Shown piece by piece: positions 53,111-62,829 of a DNA stretch of 64,000 nucleotides (position 1 is its first letter; each line of letters begins with the position of its first letter). The DNA comes from Paenibacillus agricola. GTDB taxonomy: Bacteria > Bacillota > Bacilli > Paenibacillales > NBRC-103111. The translations under genes were made by a program, and so were the position numbers. The notes below the pieces were generated by a model. It ran no database searches, was not told the DNA's origin, and saw only the letters and a list, made by a program, of their open reading frames with translations. The stretch spans positions 124,001 through 188,000 of the forward strand of contig NZ_JAAOIW010000013.1 in the NCBI RefSeq assembly GCF_011440305.1, read 5' to 3'.

Positions 53111-54082
53111 GTGTCGGTTACCCAAAAGGGTCTGATTTCAGATATCATTCTGATCCCAAATAACAAAAAAACGAACACACGAACTATTATTTTTAAGGAT
53201 CTGAAAAGAAATAAATTTATTTATTTAATGGCGTTACCAGTCATTGCTTATTATCTTATTTTCCACTATGGACCGATACTAGGCTTACAGATAGCTTTTA
53301 AGGACTATGGCCCAGTAGATGGAATTTGGGGAAGTCCGTGGATCGGCTTTACAAACTTTCAGGACTTCTTTGAGAGCTTTTACTTCTGGAGACTAGTCCG
53401 CAACACCATTCTGATTAACGTATATGAGCTTATGTTCGGATTTCCGGCTGCTATTATTTTGGCACTGTTGCTAAATGAAATCCGCAGCACGCTATTTAAA
53501 CGGGCCGTGCAAACCATATCTTATCTGCCTCACTTCATCTCCATTGTCGTTGTCGTCGGTATGATGGTTGATTTCTTAAACCGGGACGGTTTGATCAATC
53601 AGATCATGGACTCCTTCGGTCTGGAGACGATAGCTTTCCTACAGCAGCCGGAATGGTTTCGCTTCCTGTTCGTGTCGTCAGGCGTCTGGCAGGGTATTGG
53701 CTGGGGCTCCATCATCTATTTGGCGGCCATTGCAACTATAGACCCGACTTTGTACGAAGCGGCAAAAATAGATGGGGCCGGTCGATGGAAGCAGGTCCTG
53801 CATATTACCATCCCGGGTATTATGCCGACTATCGTGATTTTGTTTATTTTAGCGCTTGGGTCTATGATGTCAGTAGGCAGCGAAAAAGTGCTGCTGATGT
53901 ACAATGCCCAAACGTATGTAACCGGAGATGTGATTTCAACGTATGTTTACCGCAAAGGGATTTTGGAGGCGAACTACGGTTATACGGCTGCTGTAGGTTT
54001 GTTCAACTCGGTCATTAGCTTCATACTTATTGTTGCAGCCAATATGGTAAGTAGACGGGTCAGCGAAAATAAGCTTTGGTAA
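53111..54082 (+). CDS. ABC importer permease, LplB type
   Basis: 323 residues with six membrane segments after a ~35-residue basic N terminus. Family signatures: YYLIFHYGPILGLQIAFKDY near 52-75 and EAA loop TLYEAAKIDGAGRWKQVLHI. GTG at 53111 follows GGGAGTGGGGAAAA. Pairs with the YtcP-type permease 13 bases downstream. Together with the binding protein at 51348 it forms an oligosaccharide importer lacking its own ATPase. Confidence 0.92.
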   Translation: MSVTQKGLISDIILIPNNKKTNTRTIIFKDLKRNKFIYLMALPVIAYYLIFHYGPILGLQIAFKDYGPVDGIWGSPWIGFTNFQDFFESFYFWRLVRNTILINVYELMFGFPAAIILALLLNEIRSTLFKRAVQTISYLPHFISIVVVVGMMVDFLNRDGLINQIMDSFGLETIAFLQQPEWFRFLFVSSGVWQGIGWGSIIYLAAIATIDPTLYEAAKIDGAGRWKQVLHITIPGIMPTIVILFILALGSMMSVGSEKVLLMYNAQTYVTGDVISTYVYRKGILEANYGYTAAVGLFNSVISFILIVAANMVSRRVSENKLW

Positions 54083-54095
54083 GGAGGAACTGAAT

Positions 54096-54977
54096 GTGAG
54101 GGTTAAAACGACAGCTGGTGAAAAAAGCTTCGACTCCGTTAATATCATACTGATGCTTCTGCTTTGTGCGGTTACCTTGTATCCCTTCCTATATGTGCTG
54201 TTCGCTTCTTTAAGCGACCCAGCCCAATTGGCATCACATCGGGGCATATTAGGCAGGCCACTAGGGCTACAGTTTGAGGCCTATAAGGCTGTTTTTCAAA
54301 ATCCAATGATAACAACAGGGTATGGAAATACACTACTGTATGTTATGGTGGGAACGGTTATCAATTTGTTTATGACCGCTCTCGGGGCTTATGTATTGTC
54401 ACGTAGAAATCTGTATTTTAAAAATACCATTATGTTCTCTATCGTTATCACGATGGTATTCAGCGGTGGACTTATTCCTACTTATCTCGTTGTAAGTGGT
54501 CTTGGCATGGTGAATACGATGTGGGCGCTGCTCATTCCAGGCGCTATCAACACTTTCAATTTAATCATTATGCGTACCTCATTTCAAGGTGTTCCCCAGA
54601 GCTTGGAAGAATCCGCGCGAATAGACGGAGCAGGGGATTTCACCATCTTGTTCCGTGTTGTTCTTCCGCTATGCTTACCAGTTATGGCCGTAATGGTTTT
54701 ATGGTACGCGGTTGGACATTGGAATTCTTACTTCAGCGCCTTGATTTATATAAGAGATCGTGAGCTCTATCCGCTGCAGCTCATTTTACGGGAAATTCTT
54801 ATCTCTAATAGCACTGATAGTATGATGACGGGAAGCAGCATGGGCGATAAAATGCCGATTGGGGAAACGATCAAATACGCTACTATTATAGTCTCTACCC
54901 TGCCGATTCTCTGTTTGTACCCGTTTCTGCAAAAATATTTTGTGAAGGGCGTCCTCATTGGAGCCATAAAGGAATAA
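54096..54977 (+). CDS. ABC importer permease, YtcP/LplC type
   Basis: 293 residues, six membrane segments. Signatures: VTLYPFLYVLFASLSDPAQL at the start, VFSGGLIPTYLVV, EAA loop SLEESARIDGAGDFTILFRV and the end YFVKGVLIGAIKE. GTG at 54096 follows AAGGAGGAACTGAAT. Last transporter gene; the AraC-type regulator begins about 100 bases later, probably co-transcribed or separately initiated. Confidence 0.92.
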   Translation: MRVKTTAGEKSFDSVNIILMLLLCAVTLYPFLYVLFASLSDPAQLASHRGILGRPLGLQFEAYKAVFQNPMITTGYGNTLLYVMVGTVINLFMTALGAYVLSRRNLYFKNTIMFSIVITMVFSGGLIPTYLVVSGLGMVNTMWALLIPGAINTFNLIIMRTSFQGVPQSLEESARIDGAGDFTILFRVVLPLCLPVMAVMVLWYAVGHWNSYFSALIYIRDRELYPLQLILREILISNSTDSMMTGSSMGDKMPIGETIKYATIIVSTLPILCLYPFLQKYFVKGVLIGAIKE

Positions 54978-55080
54978 ATGTAATTGCTTGTGATCATTTA
55001 CTAAAAATCAAGCAGGAGTAGCAGTAATTATTCGCGAATAGGTGAAGAATAATTATTGTGTTTTTCTGGAGGTTCCGTAT

Positions 55081-57450
55081 ATGAAATTTGCCAAGCTTAT
55101 ACAATTTACGAAAGGGCGTAACCGGCGTACTGTATTTTTGGCTATGCTTATTTCCAATATACTAATTTTGCTCCTGCCGATGGCTATCGGAATGATTCTA
55201 TATACGAAAGTGGAGCATGTTATGGTCGAGAATGCAAGCTCTTCTAATTACGCTATGCTTGAGCAGCTCAGGCAATCCGCCGACGCCCGTCTGCGTGAGG
55301 TCGAGCAGTTGGCTCAGCAGGTTACATTCAATCCGAAGCTGGCCCTGCTGCTGAATACCGATGATCCTGATCAGCAGTATAAATTCATAGAGTTTATCCG
55401 TGATCATTTGGAACGGTATCGTTTGTCAACCAGTGGCTTTATTGAGGATTATTATCTCTATTTCGCTAAAAGCGATACCGTTCTTAAACCAGGTATGAAG
55501 ACGGATTCACAAACATTTTACGACCATTATTACCGGTACCCGAATATGAGCTATAACAATTGGCGCAATGACATACTTGGCACCTATCACAATATGGCTT
55601 ATTTACCCGCTCAATTGCTACAGCGGGAGTTAAATGTTGGAGGTATCGACCACGCCCGTATAACCAACTCATCCAATGTGATTACTTTTGTTCAGTCTTT
55701 GCCAGTCCGAGAGGTAACGGATATTAGTGGGAGCCTGGTTGTATTAATCGCTGAAAAGCAGTTCATGGATATGTTTGCGAGCATTCAAACGGCTAATAAA
55801 AGCAGTATTTTCATCATGAATGAAAATAATGACCTTATAATGGGGACTGATCCCCAATTGATATTAAGCAAGGACATCATGGAGCATTTTCAAGTAAGTG
55901 ACGGTTCGTTTGTTCATGCTGTGAACGGGGAGGAAATGATGGTTTCTTTCACATCCTCGAAGCAGGTAGGATGGAAGTATATTTCCATTATACCTATGAA
56001 CTTGTATCTGGAACGTGTAAACGTGCTGAAATGGACGGCGTACTCGTTGTTTTTGTTATGCTTGTTGGTTGGCGTGATTGCTGCTTATTTACTCGCCTTC
56101 AAAAACTATTCCCCCATCAAGCAGCTGGTATGTGCTATTCAGAAGAACAAGAAGCTTCCATACGATTCTCCTGTTAGGAACGAATACACGTTTATTCAGG
56201 AGACGATTGAAGGCGCTTTCGTAGAAGAGCAAAATCTAAGGGGACTGCTGTTCCAACAGTCTCCGGTCATCAGGGCGAACTTTCTGCTCAGATTAATTCG
56301 AGGAAATTTTAAACAGTCGAAGGATTTCGGTTCTACCCTCGATTTTATGAACATCCGCTTTGTCTCTGAACAATTTGCTGTTTTGCTTGTACATGTGGAT
56401 GATATTACTATGTTCACGCAGGATCAGTCGGAGCGGCAGTTGGCGCTTATTAATTTTATCATCTCTAATGTATGCACGGATCTTACCGCCAAATTACATC
56501 ATGGTTATGCAGTAGAGGTACATCGTGACCGCATTGCTATTCTTATTAATTTATCAGCAGACAGAAAAAACGAAATGCTGGTGGATGACATTAAACATAT
56601 AGCTAGTGAGCTGAAGGACATCATAGAAAACCGCTTTAAGCTTTTTATAACCATTGCGATCAGCAATGTACACGCTGGAATTGAACAGATAGGTGAATGC
56701 TACCGGGAAGCAATGGCTGCAATTGATCACAAAATGGTCAAAGGACAGCGTTCACTTATTTACTATGATGAGATCAAGAAGACGGAGCGGCATTACACAT
56801 ATCCGATTGAAACCGAGGTTCAATTGATGATTCTGGTCAAACGGGGCGATTATACAGCGGTTGAGACGGTGTTGAATAGCATTTATGAGATGAACTTTCT
56901 GTCCCAACCTATTACCCCCGAATTCGGACGTTACTTATTTTTTAACCTTGTCAGTACTCTATTGAAGATTGTAAATTCGACCAATACTCCCTATGAGAAA
57001 TTTATAGATAAGGATCTTGAGGTTATCAAAAGTATTATGACCTGCGATACAGCGAAAGAAATGCTCTTTAAAACGAAAAATCTATTTAAAACACTGACCG
57101 AGTTGCTTCACACGGAACGAAGCGACTACAGTGACCAGTTGTCAGGTGAGATGGAGGCGTTTATCGCTGCTCATTTCACAGATCAAAATCTGGGTCTTCC
57201 GATGATTGCCAACCATTTCAATTTGACCCCGCAGTATATCTCGACTTTTTTCAAAAAAATGACAGGACAAAACGTATCTGATTATATAACACGAATCCGC
57301 GTCAATCATGCTAAGGAGATTTTGGGCAATAAGCATCTCACCAATGCACAAGTAGCGCGTACTGTCGGATATACGAATGATATTGTGTTTATACGTTCAT
57401 TCAAGAAGCTCGAAGGAATGACCCCGGGTAAATATCGAGAACAACAATAG
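55081..57450 (+). CDS. Membrane-anchored AraC-family regulator
   Basis: 789 residues. N-terminal segment (~17-37), extracellular Cache-like sensor ~40-285, second segment ~295-320 (SLFLLCLLVGVIAAYLLAF), a cytoplasmic linker with a GGDEF-like degenerate region, and C-terminal AraC HTH ~690-789: LGLPMIANHFNLTPQYISTF, VSDYITRIRVNHAKEIL, ending EGMTPGKYREQQ. The family senses an extracellular sugar signal and activates a linked importer operon. Start ATG 55081 follows GGAGGTTCCGTAT. Its sensor half resembles in layout the orphan sensor half of the chimeric gene at 35005. Confidence 0.9.
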   Translation: MKFAKLIQFTKGRNRRTVFLAMLISNILILLLPMAIGMILYTKVEHVMVENASSSNYAMLEQLRQSADARLREVEQLAQQVTFNPKLALLLNTDDPDQQYKFIEFIRDHLERYRLSTSGFIEDYYLYFAKSDTVLKPGMKTDSQTFYDHYYRYPNMSYNNWRNDILGTYHNMAYLPAQLLQRELNVGGIDHARITNSSNVITFVQSLPVREVTDISGSLVVLIAEKQFMDMFASIQTANKSSIFIMNENNDLIMGTDPQLILSKDIMEHFQVSDGSFVHAVNGEEMMVSFTSSKQVGWKYISIIPMNLYLERVNVLKWTAYSLFLLCLLVGVIAAYLLAFKNYSPIKQLVCAIQKNKKLPYDSPVRNEYTFIQETIEGAFVEEQNLRGLLFQQSPVIRANFLLRLIRGNFKQSKDFGSTLDFMNIRFVSEQFAVLLVHVDDITMFTQDQSERQLALINFIISNVCTDLTAKLHHGYAVEVHRDRIAILINLSADRKNEMLVDDIKHIASELKDIIENRFKLFITIAISNVHAGIEQIGECYREAMAAIDHKMVKGQRSLIYYDEIKKTERHYTYPIETEVQLMILVKRGDYTAVETVLNSIYEMNFLSQPITPEFGRYLFFNLVSTLLKIVNSTNTPYEKFIDKDLEVIKSIMTCDTAKEMLFKTKNLFKTLTELLHTERSDYSDQLSGEMEAFIAAHFTDQNLGLPMIANHFNLTPQYISTFFKKMTGQNVSDYITRIRVNHAKEILGNKHLTNAQVARTVGYTNDIVFIRSFKKLEGMTPGKYREQQ

Positions 57451-57546
57451 CGGCTGCCCTAAGATCAAACTCAAAGATTTAGATATATTTGTATGTTTAT
57501 ATATGATAATGTATAAATATACAGCTATATAGAGGAGGTTTTTTTT

Positions 57547-58167
57547 ATGTACGTACCTAAGTCATTTGAGATAAATGAAAAAGAACAGATTTATGACTTG
57601 ATTGAGAAAAATAGCTTCGCTATTTTATTTTCTCAAAAAGACGATCAACCTTTTGCAACTCATCTACCTTTGCTTTTGGATAGAGATGAAGGATGTTTAT
57701 ATGGTCATATGGCAAAAGCGAATACCCATTGGGAAAACATCGAGAGTAAAGTTTTAGTCGTATTCTCTGGAGCCCATTCATACATTTCACCATATTGGTA
57801 TGAAACTCCCCAATCTGTACCAACTTGGAATTATGTTGCTGTCCATGTCTATGGGAAACTTGAGCTAATTGAGGATGACAACAAGCTGATAAAAATATTA
57901 GATGATTCGGTAACTTATTATGAATCAGGAAAGCCGAATCCTTGGAATATGAGTAAGGCAGATTTTAATTTAATTGATAGTCTATCAAAAGGTATTGTCG
58001 GATTTAAAATTGAAATAACTAATATTGAGGGTAAGTTGAAGCTCAGCCAAAACCATTCAAAGGAAAGGCAAGAGCGTGTGATAAATGCATTGGAAATGCA
58101 GGATGATGATAATTCAAAGCAGATTTCAAAGTTAATGAGGGAAAATTTAGAGAAACAGTCTCGCTGA
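57547..58167 (+). CDS. paiB: PaiB-type FMN-binding protein
   Basis: 206 residues, split-barrel flavin-binding family. Core motifs YVPKSFEINEKEQIYDLIE at the start, THLPLLLDRDEGCLYGHMAK, HSYISPYWYETPQSVPTWNY and VGFKIEITNIEGKLKLSQN, all characteristic of PaiB, linked in Bacillus to repression of protease and sporulation genes; its direct action on DNA is uncertain. ATG at 57547 follows GAGGAGG with eight T bases. Monocistronic. A TATA-rich stretch upstream (57485-57535) probably holds the promoter. Confidence 0.88.
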   Translation: MYVPKSFEINEKEQIYDLIEKNSFAILFSQKDDQPFATHLPLLLDRDEGCLYGHMAKANTHWENIESKVLVVFSGAHSYISPYWYETPQSVPTWNYVAVHVYGKLELIEDDNKLIKILDDSVTYYESGKPNPWNMSKADFNLIDSLSKGIVGFKIEITNIEGKLKLSQNHSKERQERVINALEMQDDDNSKQISKLMRENLEKQSR

Positions 58168-58416
58168 AGAATCCCTCTATATTATTCATGCTATATACAG
58201 CTTGAAATTTTACGGATAATACCTCCTATGCGAATGGTTTGGTGAAGAGTCGAAATTACTTCCTAATGATATAATCCATCGGATGGCCTCCGTATTATGG
58301 TCTAAGTTAGTTCAAGTAACTTTTAAGACGGGGCTACCGACATGCTCGGCGTTTGTTAGTTAGAAAGAGGACGTGGACACCCGAACATTGAGCTGGAATT
58401 CGATGGGATAGCAGAC

Positions 58417-58617
58417 TCACTGCCAATAAGTTAACATCCATGCGATGACCTTATTTAAATCGAGTGGATGCCGAACGATGATACTCCCCCAAAGTACAGC
58501 CCCCAATGTCGTAATGCTGATAAAGAGTATCGTTTCTTTCTTGTTTCCTTTATATACTCTTAACATCGTTATTCCGCCTATAAGAAACAGAACGTAAAAG
58601 AGAATCATACGGATCAT
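58417..58617 (-). CDS. Small membrane protein, fourth gene of second ger operon
   Basis: 66 residues, two hydrophobic segments (MILFYVLFLIGGITML and ETILFISITTLGAVLWGSII) around a basic loop (RVYKGNKK). The ATG overlaps the gerB stop as ATGA, with AGGGAGAG upstream inside gerB, so it is translated with the receptor genes. Small two-segment proteins of this kind (a fourth or D subunit) occur in some ger operons and modulate the receptor in Bacillus. Assignment rests on position and topology, not on clear homology. Confidence 0.7.
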   Translation of the reverse strand: MIRMILFYVLFLIGGITMLRVYKGNKKETILFISITTLGAVLWGSIIVRHPLDLNKVIAWMLTYWQ

Positions 58618-59717
58618 GTCGCCGTTTCTCTCCCTTGTGACTGCCTTTTTTTCCGCAGCCATGAGCACACAATGAGAATGGCAGGGATCACGATAGCGTA
58701 AATTGCGATATAATTGAAGGCATACTTTCGGATCCAATCGACGTTTTCGACTATGCTTTCGAAGAAAAAGGAGTAGGCGGAAATGATCCATACCAGAGGA
58801 TAGGCTACAACGGCGCGCTCTTTAACATGGAATAACTGGCATATGGCCAGTACAGCGCAATAGAACAACAGACTTAATTTAATGCAGACGATAAGAAGGA
58901 TGTTCACGGAAATAACCGCTTCCAAATGATCGATGAAGTTCGTAATCTCCATTTCGCGAAAGATGATGAATACGGGATAGACGAGATGAGAACTGCGTTC
59001 AACTCCCAGAATGCCGATCGAAAAAAATACACATAAGCTTAGAAGGATTCCCGCAACGCTGATCCCCGATAGAAATGCGACATGTAATCGGCGACCGACA
59101 AATGGAAATATCATCATAAAGGCTACGATCTCCATAAAGGGAAACGCGAGGGCATAGCGGGTTTGTATCAACGTATCCCAAGGCTGAAAGGCGTAAGGAA
59201 CGTTGAAGTTCCGCCAATCCCATTCTTTGATCATGACCGAGAAGGGAATCCAGAACGCCAAATTCACGTAGGTTCCCAAAAACTCGCTTACCATGGCGAT
59301 CGATTCGATTCCTTTCACAACGGCATATGCGCATACAAGCAGTATCATGATATCGAAGATCGAGGGAGGCGTTCGGGGCATCAGATTAACATGCATGAAA
59401 TCACTCAAGTTGCGCGTAACCCAAGATGCGAGTTGGACGAAGAAAAGGATATACAGGAGGGAAACCAATCCGCCAGCCCATTTGCCCAGCACTTGTACCG
59501 CAATCTGGACAATGCTTAATCCGGGAAATCGGCTGGACAAGAATAGCCAGAATCCTGCCAATACCAATCCGTATAGGAATGCCCACACGAAAACAAGCCA
59601 GCCGTATTGTTTGGCATCGGCAATGAGACTCCCCGGCAACAAGATAAACGAGGTCCCGATGATAAACAAAGAGGACATATTAAACAACTGCCAACCATTC
59701 AATCGCGCATTTTCCAT
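58614..59717 (-). CDS. gerB: GerAB-type endospore germination permease
   Basis: 367 residues, about ten membrane segments: starts LNGWQLFNMSSLFIIGTSFI, contains GLSIVQIAVQVLGKWAGGLV and the conserved WRNFNVPYAFQPWDTLIQTR region after segment 5. ATG at 59717 follows AGAGGAAGCGATCC, 13 bases after gerC. Gene order here is gerA-gerC-gerB, unlike gerA-gerB-gerC at 1-2746, so the two receptors belong to different subfamilies. Confidence 0.92.
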   Translation of the reverse strand: MENARLNGWQLFNMSSLFIIGTSFILLPGSLIADAKQYGWLVFVWAFLYGLVLAGFWLFLSSRFPGLSIVQIAVQVLGKWAGGLVSLLYILFFVQLASWVTRNLSDFMHVNLMPRTPPSIFDIMILLVCAYAVVKGIESIAMVSEFLGTYVNLAFWIPFSVMIKEWDWRNFNVPYAFQPWDTLIQTRYALAFPFMEIVAFMMIFPFVGRRLHVAFLSGISVAGILLSLCVFFSIGILGVERSSHLVYPVFIIFREMEITNFIDHLEAVISVNILLIVCIKLSLLFYCAVLAICQLFHVKERAVVAYPLVWIISAYSFFFESIVENVDWIRKYAFNYIAIYAIVIPAILIVCSWLRKKRQSQGRETAT

Positions 59718-59730
59718 TGGATCGCTTCCT

Positions 59731-60858
59731 CTATTCTAAAAGGTATGGTGTACTCGTGTTGCCGATCGTTGTCATCTTGGAGTGGACATGAATCGTGACC
59801 TTGGTCTGGCGCCACGTCATTTCATTACCGCCATTGTCTTGTATGCCTAATAGATCCCAGCCTCTGTTCGTACCCATCTGCTCATATGATTTTAGTTCTT
59901 TTTCTAACGTTTGGTTAAATTCTTTTTCGATTTGATGAAGATTCTGTAAGGTCATCTTGCTTTTTTGTTGATTGTTCATCAACCGCAGGTCGGCATATAA
60001 GTCGATCAAGAGATGGGACCCGGGCGTGTTCCACTTGCGCTGAACTTGTATGTTCTGCGCTTCGACATCAACGAAATCCCCATTGATTTTTACGGTTTCC
60101 GTACGTTGCCTGTATTTTTTATTCAAGATGAAGAACAGGTTTTTTGATTGCTCATCGAGATTGCCTACCATACGAGCATGGATGAGCACGGCTCCTCCAG
60201 AGAAGCTCATTCCGTCTTTGTTTGCATCGATTTTTTCCACTCTATCGGAATTGGAAGACGGATTCTCTCCACTATAATGAATGATGGGAATGACAATTGG
60301 CGTATGAAGATGTATTTCCCTTGCGATGTCCTTAAACCGGATTGGATATAGGCTCATACTAAAGTTAGGTTTATATTGATCCGTCAAGGAACGGATAAAC
60401 CGACCCGGTATTCTGTCCAAAGGCGTAAAGCTGTTCATGATCGTGTACATTGGACTATCCGTAATAAACAAAATCACATTTGACCGCTGTTCCGGGCTGA
60501 GCTCGATAAAGTTGATGAGATCCAATATCCCTTGCCTGGCATAACGCTCGGATATGATGTAGCTCTGCAAATCGGCCATAAAAAACTTCCTAGGCATACT
60601 CATGCCGGTCTGTTCATTGAATCTTCCATGGCTATAGTCCTTGAATTGAAAATTGTATACGACAGCTTTCGCCGAAGCACCTGTTCTGGTCGACAGACTC
60701 GTTGGATTAATCACTTGGTAATAAGCGGTGAAATTTCCCGTCTCCGGATTTTTATCGACTCCAGCCAGACTAACAATCGCAAGTGAATTGATATCTTTCA
60801 TATCCCAGCACCCGGCACATAATACCAGCAGTATTAGAACAATTAGGGAAGCTCTCAT
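59731..60858 (-). CDS. gerC: Ger(x)C-family germination lipoprotein
   Basis: 375 residues. Signal MRASLIVLILLVLCAGCWD with lipobox Cys17, and the family hallmark WDMKDINSLAIVSLAGVDK right after it. Three mixed domains follow; C-terminal HQIEKEFNQTLEKELKSYEQ helix is typical. I chose ATG 60858 (AAGAAGGG 9 bases upstream) because it gives a standard lipoprotein signal; ATG 60891, overlapping the gerA stop, is an alternative. The open frame reaches back to 61041 inside gerA, which is not coding in this frame. Confidence 0.9.
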   Translation of the reverse strand: MRASLIVLILLVLCAGCWDMKDINSLAIVSLAGVDKNPETGNFTAYYQVINPTSLSTRTGASAKAVVYNFQFKDYSHGRFNEQTGMSMPRKFFMADLQSYIISERYARQGILDLINFIELSPEQRSNVILFITDSPMYTIMNSFTPLDRIPGRFIRSLTDQYKPNFSMSLYPIRFKDIAREIHLHTPIVIPIIHYSGENPSSNSDRVEKIDANKDGMSFSGGAVLIHARMVGNLDEQSKNLFFILNKKYRQRTETVKINGDFVDVEAQNIQVQRKWNTPGSHLLIDLYADLRLMNNQQKSKMTLQNLHQIEKEFNQTLEKELKSYEQMGTNRGWDLLGIQDNGGNEMTWRQTKVTIHVHSKMTTIGNTSTPYLLE

Positions 60859-60887
60859 CTTGACATACCCTTCTTTTATTTTGTTAT

Positions 60888-62312
60888 TCATTTTTTTGGG
60901 AACCGCTTCATCATAAACCGGGGAACCCGAACCAAGGTATCTTTCCAGTCGGAGAGAACCAACGGAGCCAACGGAGTAAAATACTTCACGCCGAATGAGC
61001 GTAAAGAGACGAGGTGCACCAATAGGAAATAAACGCCGCACATTAAACCGAACAGACCCAGGAATCCAGATAGAAACATAAATGAAAACTGTATGATTCT
61101 TTGGGAAATGCCAAAGCTATAGTTAGGGGAAACGAAGTTAGAAATGGCCGTAAGGGAAACGAAGATAACCATGGCAGGCGAGACGAACCCCGCTTCCACA
61201 GCTGCCTGACCCAACACAAGCGCTCCAACGATCGATATGGACTGGCCGGCGATACGCGGCATGCGTAAGCCCGCTTCCCGTAAGATCTCGAAGGTAACCA
61301 TCATGATCATAGCTTCGACAAAAGCTGGGAAAGGCACTTCCTCTCGCTGAGCTGCCAAGCTGATTAAGAGGGAAGTTGGGAGTAATTCCTGGTGATAGCT
61401 TACGACCGCGATGTAGAGAGCCGGTACAAATATGGATAACATAAAGGCGAACATTCGAAGCCAGCGCGAAAGCGTGGCGATGTCTGCACGCTGGTAATAG
61501 TCTTCCGGAGAATTGAAGAGTTGAAAAAAGGTAATCGGCCCGACAAGAACAATCGGGGTACCGTCCGTAATAACTCCGATCTGACCCTCCACAAGCTTGG
61601 AGACGAAGGAATCCGGACGCTCCGTACTGATCAGTTGGGGAAATGGCGAGAATGTGGTGTCTTGAATCCATTCTTCGATATAAGCGCTCTCCAAAATGCT
61701 GTCCGTGTGAATGGACCTAAGACGTCGCCGAAATTCATCAACCACTTGCGCCTGAGCAACATTATCAACATAGGTCAAGTATACATTGGTCTTCGTTTCC
61801 GTCCCGATAACCAGAAGTTCAAACACCAAATGCTCGGTTTTCAACCGTTTGCGGATTAAGGCGACATTCCTTGCGATATCTTCAACGAAGCCTTCCCTGG
61901 GACCGCGAATGGAAGCCTCCGTTGTAGGTTCGGAAACGTTTCGATTTGGCACTTTGGAAACATCGTAGCTAAGATAGTAATCGCCTAAGGTAGGAATAAG
62001 AAGACAATACCCTTCAAGAAGATTACGAACGCCTACCGAGGCTTCCGAACATTCCTTCGATTGCGCATTGGGGATTAATGATTTAAGCCAATTCATGGGA
62101 TCATGCGAATCTTCCCCATCCTGACTTCGTTCCATAATAGGCTTTAACATGAGTTCATCGATTTGTTCCGTAGATACGATCGTCGAGATATAGATGCAAG
62201 AAAAGCCCCAGCCAGGTTTTAGCTCGAATTCCTGGCATACAAAGTCTGGCGATTGTCCAAGCCGCTCCGTTATTTGATCGACGATGAATTTAGTAGTGCC
62301 TTTGAGATTCAG
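60888..62312 (-). CDS. gerA: GerAA-type germination protein with a likely CTG start
   Basis: 474 residues when read from CTG at 62312. From the first ATG in frame (62150) only 420 remain and the conserved N-terminal region would be cut. Upstream of that ATG the frame is plainly coding: FIVDQITERLGQSPDFVCQE, FELKPGWGFSCIYISTIV, DELMLKP. It is closed by TAG at about 62328. Between them AGGAGG stands 8 bases before CTG and 5 before ATC; no ATG, GTG or TTG is available. Membrane half ~245-440 with ASIRGPREGF and ERPDSFVSKL motifs. An ATG codon before the TAG is in the same frame, so a nonsense mutation is the alternative reading. Confidence 0.85.
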   Translation of the reverse strand: MNLKGTTKFIVDQITERLGQSPDFVCQEFELKPGWGFSCIYISTIVSTEQIDELMLKPIMERSQDGEDSHDPMNWLKSLIPNAQSKECSEASVGVRNLLEGYCLLIPTLGDYYLSYDVSKVPNRNVSEPTTEASIRGPREGFVEDIARNVALIRKRLKTEHLVFELLVIGTETKTNVYLTYVDNVAQAQVVDEFRRRLRSIHTDSILESAYIEEWIQDTTFSPFPQLISTERPDSFVSKLVEGQIGVITDGTPIVLVGPITFFQLFNSPEDYYQRADIATLSRWLRMFAFMLSIFVPALYIAVVSYHQELLPTSLLISLAAQREEVPFPAFVEAMIMMVTFEILREAGLRMPRIAGQSISIVGALVLGQAAVEAGFVSPAMVIFVSLTAISNFVSPNYSFGISQRIIQFSFMFLSGFLGLFGLMCGVYFLLVHLVSLRSFGVKYFTPLAPLVLSDWKDTLVRVPRFMMKRFPKK

Positions 62313-62329
62313 GATTGGACCCTCCTAAC

Positions 62330-62829
62330 TAGAGATTCTTCTTATCATTATCCATTCAAGGAAATATTATGTATTTATAAGCAGTGCCAAAGAGAAAGGA
62401 CATATGATATCGTCGGCCATGCGCGAAAAGTGAAAAAGTGAAAAAATGCAAGAAGCGTAGAATTCCAAAGCTCTTGTTCAAAGCTAAGACAAGAACTGGT
62501 CCCTCTTCCGATTAAGGACAAGAACATAGACCTATTTCCGGGCGAAGTTGAACTCCGTTAATTATTCAGTTAAGCTAGTATTGCCGAGTGCTATCTCCCT
62601 CGCTTCTTCAGAACCTCGCAACAGCAATAATGTGGAAGATGGCTTATAATATGTGCGCCGAAAGCAAGTCCGAGCAGGAAGTGGAAAAAGACGACTGACA
62701 TTAAACTTTATCAATAGCAATGACAACGAAATACGCTATTTTTTTCTCTATAATAGAGGGATAGAGCACCTGCAATTGTTGGTGGTGTGAGGAGTCCGCA
62801 AAAAATCCAAAAGAAGGAAGTGTTTAACA
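62330..62829. other. Intergenic, no gene recognised
   Basis: Holds the divergent promoters of the second ger operon and the alkylation-repair gene. A TATAAT at 62749-62754 is a candidate -10 box for the latter, without a clear -35. No trustworthy coding frame. Confidence 0.5.
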
